A stretch of DNA of 64,000 nt from contig QEYB01000282.1 of assembly GCA_017562135.1 (NCBI GenBank), forward strand, positions 701,501 through 765,500. The letters are read 5' to 3'. Positions within the stretch are counted from its first letter, which is position 1. Every line of letters begins with the position of its first letter. The DNA comes from Dipylidium caninum. Its lineage: Eukaryota > Platyhelminthes > Cestoda > Cyclophyllidea > Dipylidiidae. Both the position numbers and the translations under genes were made by a program. Shown here piece after piece: positions 50,701 through 62,946 of the stretch. The notes below the pieces were generated by a model that did not search any database, was not told where the DNA came from, and worked only from the letters and a program-made list of their open reading frames with translations.

Positions 50701-53700
50701 ACAGATGAAGAACGTCTGATGAATCTGATGGACAGCATTACCTATTCGACTTATGTATACACTACTCGAGGCCTCTTTGAACGAGATAAACTCATCTTCT
50801 GCGTTCTCATGGTCATCCAAGTTCAACAGCATTCTGGGGAGTTTCCTACTTACCTCACCGACTTCCTCCTTCGATATCCCACAGTGCTTGATCTAAAGAG
50901 TCCCGTCGACTTTCTCAGTGATCTCAGCTGGGGCGGGGTCCAAGCTCTGATTAAATTGGACACATTCCGCGATCTCGATAAGGATATAATTGCCTCAACT
51001 AAACGGTGGAAAACATTCGTGGAGGCTGAAGCCCCAGAAAAGGAGAAGCTACCCCAGGAGTGGAAGAATAAAACGGAGGCGGAAAAACTCTGCATAATGC
51101 GAGCCCTTCGACCCGATCGGATGACTTACGCGCTGACTCACTTCATTTCTACTACCTTCAGCCCGAAATACGTGGAAGGTCGACAGGTCGACTTTGCAAC
51201 TTCATATAAAGAGTCTGGCCCTAACGTTCCAGTCTTCTTTATCCTCTCACCTGGCGTGGATCCCCTAAAGGATGTGGAAGTGCTGGGACATAAACTCGGC
51301 TTCACGACAGACAAGAATAACTTTCATAATGTCTCGCTGGGCCAAGGTCAAGAGATCGTGGCGGAGAATGCTCTTGACGTGGGGGCAATGGAAGGACACT
51401 GGGTGGTTTTACAGAATATTCACTTGGTCAAACGGTGGTTGCCCACTTTGGAGAAGAAATTGGAACAGTTGGGAGAGATTGCTAACCCCAAATACCGCGT
51501 CTTCATTAGTGCTGAACCGGCTCTCAGCGCGGACTCGCATATAATTCCACAGGGCATTCTTGAAAATGCCATTAAAATAACAAATGAACCACCCACTGGG
51601 ATGCAAGCCAATCTGCACAAGGCGTTGGATAACTTCACACAAGTATGTAAAGACGCGCGTACATCCCCTTATTGTCCCGTTTCATTCTAGGAGACCTTGG
51701 AGCGCTGCTCGAAGGAGGCAGAATTTAAACCGATTCTCTTTGCTCTCTGCTACTTCCACGCTGTTGTATCGGAGAGAAGGAAGTTCGGCCCCCAAGGGTG
51801 GAATAGAATTTACCCCTTCAATGCGGGAGATTTGCGCATCTGTTTGGATGTACTCTACAATTATCTGGAAGTTAGTTCCAAAGTGCCCTGGGAGGATTTA
51901 CGCTATCTCTTTGGGGAGATCATGTACGGAGGCCACATTACCGATGATTGGGATAGGCGGCTTTGCCGAACCTTCCTGGAAGAGTATCTACAGCCTGAAT
52001 TGGTGAGTGTTGTAACAGCGCCTGTCAAAATCTTCTAACTCGTGAAGACAATACCAATTGTATTGTTTTAAGTGAGTTTTTTTGCATGAGTAGGTCTTAA
52101 AAGTTTTCCGTTAACTTTCTCAGTCGATGTGAGTCCCCCAACGACAAAACTTCTTCGTGTTGGGTATGCGAATTCATTCCATTCAACTCTTTTTGCTACT
52201 CGCTTCGCTAGGCTACGATTTCACTCTTCATCAAACATGGAAGATTTTAACATCCCCTCTTGATTGTTCTTCTCGTTAACTTGAAATTTTCATCCATTCA
52301 GCGGTATCGGTTGACCCATTTTTTTCGGCTTTTTGTGTATAACTCCAAGCGGACGCTGCTTTCGCATGGTGGTAGCCATATAATGACACTTTAATCGCGT
52401 TTGATATTCCCAACTGATTAATGAAACTTGAGGGGCTTAGAGTTGTGAATTTACATCAATTTGGGCGTGTCAATTATGGGCGCCAGTGGCATGTGCCAAG
52501 GTCCAACGTTTTCCATTCGTGAAAGATTCAAGCCGAGAAGGTGGTCAACGTTTCCGGTTTTGACTTTCTCACCTGCCAGTGTTCATGAAAATTGACAATT
52601 ACATCTAGTCAATTCTAGTAACTAAATTACAACATACCGACTTTATGAGACTGAAATAAACCTTACGCTCTTCCCTGCTCACTGCGAATATTCGGTATAT
52701 CCACCTGTTGTGTTCTACCCACAAGGCACTTTTTTTCGTTTGCCGTCGGTTTCTTCTATAAATCACTGAGGATGTGTCAGCGCTCCTGGTAGCTTTACGG
52801 TGTCAATTTCTACAACTTCGGTACTTGCAATCTTTAGAATTTAGCTCTTGTAACCTTTAGGCATTTCGTTTCCACCTTTGCCTACCCTTTCTCCTTTCCC
52901 CGAACGTAGAATACTGTTATCATTTCCCACTATGGGGATTGTTTGACAACCTTCACTGGTTTTGTTTTGCGTTTTCTGTGTAGATTGATGGCGACCTCTA
53001 TTTAGCACCCAATTTCCTCGTAGCTCCAAACTCGGACTACGTGGGCTACCACGCCTATATTGATGAGGCTCTCCCCCCCGAGTCGCCACACCTTTATGGC
53101 CTCCACCCCAACGCCGAGATCGAATTCTTGACCAAGAACGCTGAACGTGTCTTTCGCAAAGTATTGGAACTGCAGCCGCGCGAAACAACCGAGGCTGTTG
53201 GGGACTCAGTCTCACGTGAGGAAGTGATGCTCCAGATCATTGAGGATTTGGCTGATCGCTTACCCGACGGTTTTAACATGACGGAACTGGGTTCGCGTCA
53301 GGCACCCGAGGAGCGCACACCCTACACCGTGGTGGCCATGCAGGAGTGCGAACGCATGAATATTCTCATTGCGGAGATCCGACGCTCCCTCAAAGAACTG
53401 CGTCTCGGTCTGCGGGGCGAATTAACCATGTCCAGTGATATGGACGCTCTTTCGGGACATCTCTTCCTGGATTCGGTAAGGGACGTCTCTTTGACCTCTT
53501 TTTTCCACCTTCTATTTTTAAACTGTCTTAATTGTCGTTGTACCGAAATATGGTTTGATTAGAGGCGTCATTTTTGCCCACGAAAAAATCTCTGGATGGA
53601 GGAAAACTCAAACCTGCCAAACACCGGTGCGGTCCAAACCTCATTCTGGTCAGGAATCCTCGCTACCATTTGTACTCCAAAAGTTGATCTGATAAACATC

Positions 53701-54650
53701 CGTTGCCATAGTTCATCCCTAAATCTAATCCTTGTATTAACTTTGTTCCGAAAATAGCCGACTTCTTATTCTACGTCAGATTAGGTCCACACCAATTGCA
53801 CATCCCAACCGGAGTAACCTCGCTGCTACGCAACTATGTTGCCAGTCCGTTGTTAACACCTCATAACTCGGAAATGGATCGAGATCTACTAGGTGCCACT
53901 TTGCTCATTGTAATTTGTCTCCATAGGGACATAATAAAGTAGTTCCAGTGCTAAAAAGGGACATAAACACCAAGTCTCTCGGTCCGCAGACTCCTGACGC
54001 ACGGGAGTTACTGGACGATGAGAAATGAAATAGCAGTTCAGCACTTGGCATACCGTCTATTTCTCATAGCTTTCTGTACGAAACAGGTCCCGCCAACGTG
54101 GGAGCGCTACGCCTACCCCAGTCTCTATCCCCTGGGCTTATGGTTCTCAGACCTCCTCTCCCGAGTGAAAGAATTGGACGTCTGGGTGCAAGATTTCAGC
54201 CTGCCTGGATCCGTCTGGCTCGGTGGTCTCTTCAATCCTCAATCATTCCTCACCGCTGTTATGCAACAAACGGCTCGCAAGTTCGAATGGCCTCTAGACA
54301 AGATCTGCATCAGCGTAGAGGTGACCAAGCGCATACGCGAGGAGATGGGTGCAGCCCCGAGGGAGGGAGCCTACGTCCACGGCCTTTTCATGGAAGGCGC
54401 ACGATGGGACACCGGCGTAAATGCAGTAGTTGAGGCACGAATGAAGGAATTGTCTCCACCCTTGCCGGTTATTATGTTGCGCGCCGTGCCTACCGATAGG
54501 CAGGAGGGTCGACTAGCCAGCCTCTACGCCTGCCCAGTCTACAAGACGAAGGCGAGGGGCCCCACTTTTGTGTGGACCTTCCACTTACGAACCAAGGAGA
54601 AGCCTGCAAAGTGGGTTATGGGTGGAGTTGCACTTCTACTTCAAGTTTAG
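32780..54650 (+). CDS. DNAH9/11/17: Axonemal outer-arm dynein heavy chain, beta type (DNAH9/11/17 family)
   Basis: This is the force-generating ATPase of the ciliary outer dynein arm. The 29 exons are 32780-33142, 33204-33400, 33905-34194, 34969-35180, 35273-35509, 35781-36328, 36523-36591, 36687-37138, 37213-37457, 37851-38036, 38861-39925, 39963-40166, 40267-40470, 40957-41907, 42385-43221, 43279-43436, 43726-44152, 44267-44477, 44557-44833, 44914-45396, 45498-45806, 46133-46540, 46824-47420, 47961-48152, 48281-48442, 48547-51642, 51691-52002, 52984-53475 and 54087-54650. The product has about 4,582 residues. P-loops are AAA1 GPAGTGKT (near residue 1952), AAA2 GSAGAGKS (2233), AAA3 GAAGTGKS (2569) and AAA4 GVGGSGKQ (2916); AAA1 Walker B is WGCFDEFNR and AAA3 is YFIDDLN. 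The 3.1 kb exon holds the coiled-coil stalk and microtubule-binding domain (about 3270-3360), then AAA5 and AAA6. The end, [13 protein letters not shown], is typical of the beta class. Oddities are a one-base frame break near 45107, a GC-AG intron at 45807 and an acidic insert at about residues 985-1050. Confidence 0.95.
45104..45111 (+). other. Single-base frame break inside dynein exon 20
   Basis: Before this point frame 1 encodes the conserved [11 protein letters not shown]. After it the conserved reading [13 protein letters not shown] runs in a different frame, starting at 45109. One base appears to be missing (equivalent to +1 to restore), because exon 20 is 483 nt while its flanking phases require 484. 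The frame could be rescued formally by treating 45077-45120 as a 44-nt intron, but that would delete the conserved LCYLLES segment. A sequencing or assembly error is the simplest explanation; a real lesion is possible. Confidence 0.75.
45458..45478. repeat. (CCAT)5 microsatellite
   Basis: Five tandem CCAT units lie in the pyrimidine-rich 3' part of a dynein intron, just before the exon at 45498. Confidence 0.85.
45807..46132 (+). other. GC-AG intron in the dynein gene
   Basis: The exon ends in phase 0 after the AAA3 Walker B segment FIDDLNMPE and is followed by GCAAGC. The next exon begins [10 protein letters not shown] after CTTAG. The invariant family sequence NMPEVDxYGT spans this junction, so the GC donor is required; any downstream GT donor would insert residues into an invariant motif. 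Confidence 0.9.
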
Positions 54651-55389
54651 ATCGTTCTTTGCTAGATCTGAGTACATTAAATGTTTGTCCCTGCGGTTTA
54701 TTTGATTGTATAGGTAAGTTGAGTGAATAATGACTGCTGTTGAATTAACAAGGTGAAAGGTTTAGAGCCCAGTAAGAAGTTGGTCTCAAAATATCCCAGT
54801 GTGGGCAGCAATTGGGAATTAGACTATGAAATGTCGGTTTTCTCTGGTTGCGAGGCATAGTCGAAAGGTCTAAAGCAGAATGACTGATTATATTAAACAG
54901 GGAATTTGTGAAGAAATTCAATCAATGCAGTTTTTTATCTGTACCGAAAGGGAGGTAAATTCTCGAAGCGAATAAGGCCGACGGGGTCCGAGATGAGCGA
55001 GATGAACAACCAATAACGGACAATTAGCCTGCCTCGACACCCAAGCATAAAACGACGAAGCAGGAGTCAGACGCTCTTGGCCTCGGGGTCACAGAAAGAG
55101 GGCGGAGAGCGCATACGTGGCGCGGTGGTAGCATTAATCCCGTCTCCGCGGTATATGAGTAGATGTTCCTACTTATGCTTACGTAAGTAAAATAGAAAAT
55201 TAAGAGCAAAATGATAAAGAAACGAGAGCTACTACGACGTAATTAAGACAAAACGTGTGGGCTGTCCGTTGAATTTCATCCGGTACGAATAAGAACGGTA
55301 AACGGGGAGGCAGAGAGAAGTAAAGCGGAATGGGAGCACAAGGGCGGGGCATGCTGACTGGCGTTGGGGCTATGGAGCGCCCGGGGGTC
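54651..55389. other. Convergent interval between dynein and CRMP copy A
   Basis: The two genes end facing each other. Apart from the 3' UTRs I see no gene or repeat here. Confidence 0.45.
54676..54681 (+). terminator. Candidate poly(A) signal of the dynein gene
   Basis: ATTAAA, the common variant signal, lies 26 nt after the dynein stop codon. Confidence 0.45.
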
Positions 55390-58300
55390 TCAGTTGTTCC
55401 ACCAAAATGATGTAGATATGCCGCCGGGGGGTTGTGCGGTCTTCACGGAGGTGTGAATCGCTCGTTGACCTGGTGGCAACGCCTCTGCACAAAAGATGCA
55501 AAAATCGGAGAAGGCGGTCTTCGACTGTTAAAATAATTCAAGGGTCAAGAAAGCTCATATATGTCAACTAACACGCGTTTGCACTCGTGAATATCGACGG
55601 TTGCTCAGTTCTTATTCAACTAAAAACGGATACATGGCTGACTGGAGGGGAATATGTTACCGCTCTTTGGAATGCGCACTCATTACATGCGGTCCCCAAA
55701 TTCGTGCGCCGACTCCTGCAACACAATCGAGGACCAGGTTCGTTGACTGCCCTCACCTCAAAAAGCCAACCTAACACTTTCAGATGCAACCCTTTACAGT
55801 AGCATTCCTCAACCCTCACCGTAGGGGCTTGAAGGGGGAAGTGATCAAATTCAAAAGAGGTCCCCTGCACTCCTAACTTGTTGAATAGAGAGGATTATAA
55901 GACGAAGGAGTGGAAAGAGGAGTCAACGGATGTGGTCAATACCCGAGGAAAAGGTTTCGTGGGGTTCTGTTTTGCAATTTCAAAGATAAAAAAGGACCTA
56001 ACCTGAGGTGGAAAATTATGCAAGCGCACACACATAGGAACGACTCAGTAATGCGATCAGTGAGCTTCCTAAGTCATAAATTTCTCCGCAAAACATAAAA
56101 TGACAGACTGATGCACTGATGTTCTATATGGCAGACAGAGGCTGTGGGGAATGTGAAGTTCTCATGGCTCAACAGGAATTGAGATTATATGTGACAATCT
56201 TGTCTCTATTTACTCATATTTTAAGCTGCAATACCCCCTGACTCTCTCCATTAGCAAATACCACCTAAAAAGCGTGTTTTACTTTACTGTATGCACTCCA
56301 ATATGCTCGGCAGTGAGTATATGAATTCGCAAAGTGGTCGCCGTTTACGTCACATAGTGAAAAAGAGGGCCTACCTTTGGGAGCGTTATCATAGTCCGAT
56401 TTGCGATAGAAATGAGACTCCCTAGGTGGCGAAGTGGAATCACGCGTAGCACCCAGACTGACCACGGGACCCGAGTAAGGTTCCCGCGCAATAGGAACTA
56501 GTTGCGCATCTTCAACAGCCTTCAACGCCACCGCTCGACCGAATTCCATACCGTTGAATGTTTCAGAGGGAACGAACCTTCCGGTGGGCACATTCGACTG
56601 CACTAGTTCTCCCTGCCTCACTACAACTTTACCACGAAGCATAACCATTTCGGGCCGGCAACCAGAACATTCTAGACCGTCAAATGGATCTTCCACACCA
56701 TCTGGAATCATCTTCTTAAGAGGATTCTTCAAGTCTGGATTCCAGATGACAATATCCGCGTCGCTACCCTCAGCAATGCGTCCTTTTCGGGGGTAGAGAT
56801 TGTACAATCGAGCTGGGTTCGTACTCACAGCTGCAACGAATCCACAGGGATCCAAAAGAGCCTCTTCCTCAACCCCGATCTTCCATAAGACACTGAGACG
56901 ATCAGCGGCTGTTCCCTGACCCACGGGAATAAGACGAAAGTCCTTCAGACCAAGTCCAGCTCGGATGCCTGTTGTAACCGCACGATGGGCCGAGCCAACT
57001 GCCATCAATTCACCTGTAGCTACGTGAGATAAAAGGGTTCGAGAAACCGTCTCCTCAGGCCTAATTGGTGGATCAGAGACACACCCAGCGGCTCGGGCCC
57101 AGTCCGGATGCATAACTGTGTTTTTAGCATAGGCGCATCCGATAGCTGCGATACTCGTCTCACCAAAGATTACGTTACTGAGACCTCGTTGCTCAACAAG
57201 GGCTTTCAGTGCAGCCAAACTGTGAATACGGGTAAAAATAATTGGGCATCTAGTAGTACTGGCTATTAGCCCCACACGAAAAACTGTATCAGCTTCAAAT
57301 CGTTCTGGAGAGGCTACCAGACAACCTTCAGGTCCGGTAAAGCCCGAGGAGAAAACAGACCGGGCGACTTTCTCTAAAACTGAAGGATTTCCGCAAGCAG
57401 GCATAGAAGGAGGAACACCCAGGGAGGAGCAAAGTTCCATCGCACTTAGAAGAGAGTCCTCGTCCAATCCGGATGCAGAGTGCGTACTTTCGGACTCTCC
57501 ATTTCGCAAACGGAAGTAAAACGAGGCCACCTTTTGGTCTGCGGCAAGAGCCTTCATCTCATCGGCGACTTTGGAAGAGAAATGAGGTACGCAGAGGTTG
57601 AGGGCAAAGTCGCAACAACATTCCGCATCGAGGCTGCTCCTTTGGTGGGTATAGGCGTCAGTGATACTGCTATCCGGAGGAACGGTAATTTCGTTGACTG
57701 TGGAAAGGAGAGAACAGATTCTTCGGGTATGAAACACTTTTATTTAGAGCCTAATCATCCTGTTTTATTCCTCTTCAGGAATGGAGTGTTATTAATCACT
57801 CCCCGTGAAACCCTGACCCGAACCTCCCATATCCCGGTTGACCAATCACAGCTTAATTCGTAGGCCCACTTCGAGTTACCAATCAAAACAAGCATTGCCA
57901 AGTCATTCCACATTGTCCGCGCGACTGAAACCGAACTGCTCTACGAGGTAGATGACAGGAATGTTTACATTGTTTTAACAGCATTTAAACTTGTCTGATT
58001 TGCAAAGCGTTAATTAACACCTCATTCGTTTTAACTAGCCAAGATTTAATGATATCGTGGGTAACTCAGCTGAGGTGCGCTTATTCAAAGTTAATGGGAG
58101 CTTTAGCAGAACTTTCCTTACCTATCGTTGTTGTGCCTCCGTAAAGGGAAGCGAGGGAGCCGCTTCTATAATCATCAGCGACAGGAATTCCATCAGAAGG
58201 GTTAAGAAGACGACAATCAGGGTCCACACCCCCCGGAATGACGTAGAATCCCTTAGCATCGATTATTTCCGCATCATCAGGTGGCTGAATATGGCGCTTG

Positions 58301-58506
58301 ATTTGTCTGTGAGAAAATACGGTAAATTGGAAAGCGGAATTCTTCTACTTAATCTTTTCGCCTTCGATGAGGATATCTGCGTTCACCACTCCATCGTGAT
58401 TAACAATGGCGCCATTTGTTATTACAATGTGAGACTAAAAAAGGAAATCAAATTGTGGTGGTGATAAAAGTGATGGATAGGGATAACTCACACCAGAAGC
58501 GGCCAT
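55390..58506 (-). CDS. Collapsin response mediator / dihydropyrimidinase-related protein, copy A (divergent)
   Basis: CRMPs are non-catalytic relatives of dihydropyrimidinase that bind tubulin and cytoskeletal regulators in neurons. Exons 58506-58492, 58434-58349, 58306-58122, 57697-56375 and 55484-55390 give 567 residues, the usual CRMP length. Family landmarks are HIVITNGAIVNHDG, the FYVIPGGVD segment, SLASLYGGTTTIV, FTGPEGCLVASPE, NPARLYNLYPRKGRIAEGSD, YSGPVVSLG and a C-terminal QPPGG motif ending SFWWNN. All dihydropyrimidinase metal ligands appear lost: the HxH site reads DPDC, the carboxylated lysine region reads SFYFRLRN, and the GSAH segment lacks the catalytic Asp. The start is the only ATG giving the five-residue exon MAASG in phase. 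The conserved FSLSG exon was not found here. The GTAGGC donor at 56374 may be skipped, in which case the frame runs to a stop at 56265. Confidence 0.85.
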
Positions 58507-60410
58507 CCTCAACCGCACGCACACCGAGTGTGCGTACGTAGGTGGGACTTAGATGGCAGCCCCTGTCTGACCAATCACTTGCGGCTGTGCTAGCAGCCAA
58601 TAAGGTCGCCCTACGATGCCTTAGCAGCGGCATATCAACGAGTGGGCGAATGTACGTCTGGAGGCGACGCGTGCGTCACGAAGACAGCACAACGCACGCG
58701 GCATTAGCAATCGCCCAACCCGGCTATCATCTATCCTACCGCGCTCAGCCATATGCCCCCACCACCTTCTTTGTCGCCCCCGTACACATTTGAAATGATA
58801 CCCCCGCCAATGAAACTGCACCGATCCCTCGCGCATTTTCATCCCATTTGACAACTTGCAACAGTTAAATAACAATTGGAGACCGCCAAAAGCGGAATTC
58901 TTAAATTCACTTTTGCGGCGCTCAGCATTTTAGAGGCGCCACGGGAGTCCAATAACAATGTCAACCGGTTGAAATAAGCCGTTAGGAAGAAGTGCGGTGA
59001 GAAAATGGAATGGGAAGGTAATTTTCAAAATGCCATTTTTTTGATAAATATCAATGCGCCCTCTCATCTACGCCCTTTCCGCTGCACATTATGGTTTCTG
59101 CCGCCGTTGCATAGTAAAGCTCTCCACAGGGTACACAGTTGCTATGAGAGTGGTGTTTTCTGCTAGTAGTAGAACGTTGTTTTTTATGATTAAAGATTGT
59201 TGAAGTCTAACTCTGCGATGAGTCAAATTATGGCGTTGACCTAGGATTACAGATTTTACCGAGCCTAAGCAAAAAGATGCCGATGTCACATTTGCTTAAC
59301 GGCATAATTTGGACGACCAGGTCGTAGAGTCGGTGAGGACACACGAGTGGCGTATGGTTGCATACTGACCGGCTTTGTGATTGTGTGTTGCGTAACATCA
59401 TTTTGGAATCCTTTTCTTGGGCCTAGAGAAAGCTCAGCACACTATCTTGCTCAAATGGTGTAGCAGCTACGTCTTCTCTACCAAAACAACAGTAATAGTA
59501 GATGGGGATACTACTTAGGTGTTGAAGGACACCCCTGAGTGGAGGGTACTAGGAGAAGTTTCGGGCTCGGTAGGTAGGAAAATAACAACAGCTACAATGC
59601 GAAAAGGTGATTGGTGCAATTGCAAACAACCTCGACTTACATCCAATCAGAGATCAGAGCCAACGGAAATGCGATCACGGCTGTCAAGATGATGAAGAAG
59701 GATGGCAGGTATGATTTTTATGTGTAAAGCTGTAGCACACACCTGTGAGATGCGAGACGAGGGCAGGTCAGGCTGAGGCTATGGAGGTGTGCATAATACC
59801 GGTCGCAGGTGTCGGCTGTGATTCATTCCCCGCTTTTGTATAATAAACTGTGGGTACACACACGCAAAAGGAAAAAGAGAGAGGTAAAAAGAAGCGTTAG
59901 TGTCTACCTTCTCTCGCATTAGGGAGAGAAAGAGCAGATGATGAACATTCTCTTTCTCTGATGTGGTCGACTTGGTTGAAGTTATATTGTCCCTCTGCCA
60001 GGAGAGAATGTTGTCCAATAGCACTGCTCTACACTTATTGCCAGTAATCACGAGGCAATTTTCTTGGCAGGCGTATGACGGGGAGAATCATCGCTTCTAC
60101 TGCTTTTTTTTCTTTTTGGAGGGAAGCATACGGCTTGAGCCAAACTGTAGGGAGGACGAGTCTTTCTGATCAATGACGAGGCGACTGGGACAGTGGTGGA
60201 GAGTTTGAGAGACTCCTTCCTGCTAAGTGAGTCAGTTGTGTAGGAGACCTGAGATGCAGTTCAGGCGTTGAGTCAGTCGACCACGTTCAGCCGCCTTCCC
60301 TACTCAACCCTCCGATGATTACGAGTTGGTGAATGCTGTCGGAAGACATGTCTGCTAGAAATCTCGTCTTCTGTCATCTCACACCATCTTGCTACCTTAC
60401 ATACAAAGGT

Positions 60411-60487
60411 GTGGCCTCTTGAATGAATAGAGATGAATGATGCGAGACCACAAGGCGTGTCTTTTAACCACTAGGCCAGCACCACCG
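60411..60487 (-). repeat. Degenerate tRNA-like (possible SINE-derived) sequence
   Basis: On the minus strand a good A-box match (TGGCCTAGTGGTTA, plus-strand 60465-60478) is followed after about 45 nt by a weak B-box-like ATTCAAGAG. The anticodon stem does not pair well and the B box is poor, so this is not a functional tRNA gene by eye. tRNA-derived SINE heads have this appearance. Confidence 0.3.
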
Positions 60488-62655
60488 TCGACTCTGGCCT
60501 CGGCTGTCACACGTCTTTTCCACATCAGCGATTGTTAACCGAAGTTACCGGCTTATGCAACCCACGAAAAGGAGTGCGATTGTTGCTAAACGATTCCTGA
60601 TCTCAGCCGTCAAGCTATTCCAGGTGTACGCGAGGCAAAATGCCTGTTAGGCTGTCAGGAAGACGTGGCATTACCATGGCATGTCACACGCCACGCAGAT
60701 GTGCTGTCCAGAAATGCTTTCACTTCGTCCGACGATGTGTAGCTTGAAGAGGGAATTCTGCGTGAGGATGGCAGGTCGTTGGCAATTGGTGAAGGCGAAC
60801 TTGGTACTCTAGCCGAACGACATTAGCCGCAACCATTACTATGCGACTCGTTCCCACACCAATGGACTAATCCCTTCCTCCTCCTCCCTCCACCACCTCC
60901 TCCTCTCCTTCCTCGCAGTAAAACGCATCGTTTTGTCAGACTGTTGCTACAGCATCGACTGTAGATTAACAGTTGGCACGAGTAGGCTGCGCTGACGGGT
61001 GACTCGTCATATCAAATTGTACGACATGATCTGGGCGTGTGTATACCTACGTGTCAAAAGTCAACTTCCTACCCCACGTTCCTCCCCATCTTATTCCCAA
61101 CTTCGCGGTAGTTTGGTAGGTGAAGAAGACAAAATCAGCGTCCAAGGGCTTGTTTATGGTGCATTCGCTTCTATGCCGTAGAGTGGAAGCGACACCGAAA
61201 AAAATTGGGAATTAAATGCGCCATTTGGGTGGGTGAATGGGCGTCCTCATCGTGTTATCCTCAGCCCCAACACTAGACATAACGCCTAATTGCCAAAGAT
61301 TTGTAGCGCAGCCATAACGATCCCTTTGTACTATCTCTGTCTCGTCGCTGTTTCGATAACGCCTCGGCACTTTCTCAAAACCGGTCGGAAGCGGATACTC
61401 CAGTTGTCACCGCCGCACCAATCGGTTTTAAGGGGGGAAGGCCCGGGGGGGGGAGGGAGTGAGGGATGGAGGGTCGCATCGACAGCAGTGACAAGAAAGT
61501 TTGGCCGTAGGGCGAGTGATTCACACCTCAATTAGCATGGCCGAGGGAGCGCGGCCATGATGATGCCTGCGGGTAGGTTTTTGGATGCGAAACAGAACAC
61601 CAACGTATCGAGTAGCTCAATCACTTGTGAACACTTTGGGTGGGAAAATAAAAGTGGGCGATGTAATGCATGCCGAGGCATCTCCTCCTTGGCAGGGCAA
61701 CACCGTGACACGAAGAATGAGGCGATAAGGTGCATCCATGTTACGGCGAAAAGGAAGGTGAGGCAACCGACATTCAGCTTGGTCCACTCATGGACGAAGT
61801 GGACAGGCAGGAATAAATCGTTGAGATAATGTAAGAATGGTGCCGAGACGAATGCAAGTGGATTAATGGCTTAAGCTCGATGAAGCAGAGCATGTAATGC
61901 CGCAAAGGTGGTATGGCGATGAGAGCCGTTCCTGACGCCACGAGGACATTCAGCGTTGGCCGGGGGAGAAATCGACTTCTTGATTCCCTGCACTTGGCGA
62001 TGAACACGGTCTCGACGTTTGATGACTTGGTGGCACGTTAAGATGTCACGATAGGAGTTGAGGAAGACGGTCCGAGGCCTCGAGAGCAAGCATAGTCCAC
62101 TTCATAATCCCGTCATCCACAAATCGTCAGGTAACATCGTTGCCGTCGGGGGCGATTTCAGCAAATAGCGGAATAGGGACAAGCATGGGGGAGGGGAGAG
62201 TCCAGACACCATGGCTACGTCAAAAGCCGTCTCGGACACGTTCTAGCCCTACCTCCAGACCACGAGGTCCCACCTCACGTCGGCTGCCTGGTTTGCCATC
62301 CTCTCTGCCCTGTTTGCTGCTTCCAAGGCAGTTGAGGCACGCGGAGCCGTGCAGGCGATTTAAGTGCACTCAACTCGACTGTCGCGGCGACGTGGCATTA
62401 CGACTTTTCAGGTGAACAACAAGTGGGGCGAGCACGAAACCCTCATAAAACCGCTGCGAAGAGATTAGATAATGGTGAAAATAGATAAACCCGACCAACT
62501 TCGGAGGGTGGCCCGTGTTCCAACGCAGACATGCCCACAAATTTACTCTGGCCAAGAAGGCGATTCCTCGAATGATCTCCCCATTCACTGTCCCAGAAAA
62601 GAAAAACATCAATTTATCCATCCACTTTTTCACTAGTCAAATCACGATTAGTGCA

Positions 62656-62661
62656 TTTATT
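62656..62661 (-). terminator. Candidate poly(A) signal of CRMP copy B
   Basis: AATAAA on the minus strand lies about 290 nt past the stop codon of CRMP copy B. Confidence 0.35.
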
Positions 62662-62738
62662 GGTCACTAGTGGGAGGAGGGAGACAAGACAGGTTCTGTA
62701 TTGACATCATGATCGAATAGAAGAGGGATTGAGTGAAA

Positions 62739-62748
62739 GGGGGGGGGG
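62739..62748. repeat. G10 homopolymer tract
   Basis: Ten G residues are followed by ACTCTG in the presumed 3' UTR region of CRMP copy B. Confidence 0.8.
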
Positions 62749-62946
62749 ACTCTGTAAAGGAAATAAATCTCCGCTCCAAGTAGCTAAGCATCGTCGTTTC
62801 GGAAAAAAAGTAAGTAGAAGACAACATAGAGAAGTCGGTGGGTTGTGTGAAATGCGGAGATGCAATGCACTACGAAGGTCACAAGTAAAGACAGCACCGA
62901 TTCGAGAGACAAGGTCCTCTATCGCCCCCTTCCCAACGCCACCCCT

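Larger units (their letters stand above)
58507..62946. other. Interval between the two CRMP copies
   Basis: This interval of about 4.4 kb contains the promoter of copy A and the 3' UTR of copy B. I found no coding segment in it; the open frames are short and of unusual composition. It contains a tRNA-like sequence near 60411-60487, a pyrimidine-rich stretch around 60865-60920 and a G run at 61445-61453. Confidence 0.45.

Noticed and set aside
56265..56374. In-frame extension of CRMP copy A to a stop at 56265
   Set aside because: A GTAGGC donor at 56374 followed by a phase-matched exon with a PPGG tail gives a much more CRMP-like C-terminus. Retention remains possible.
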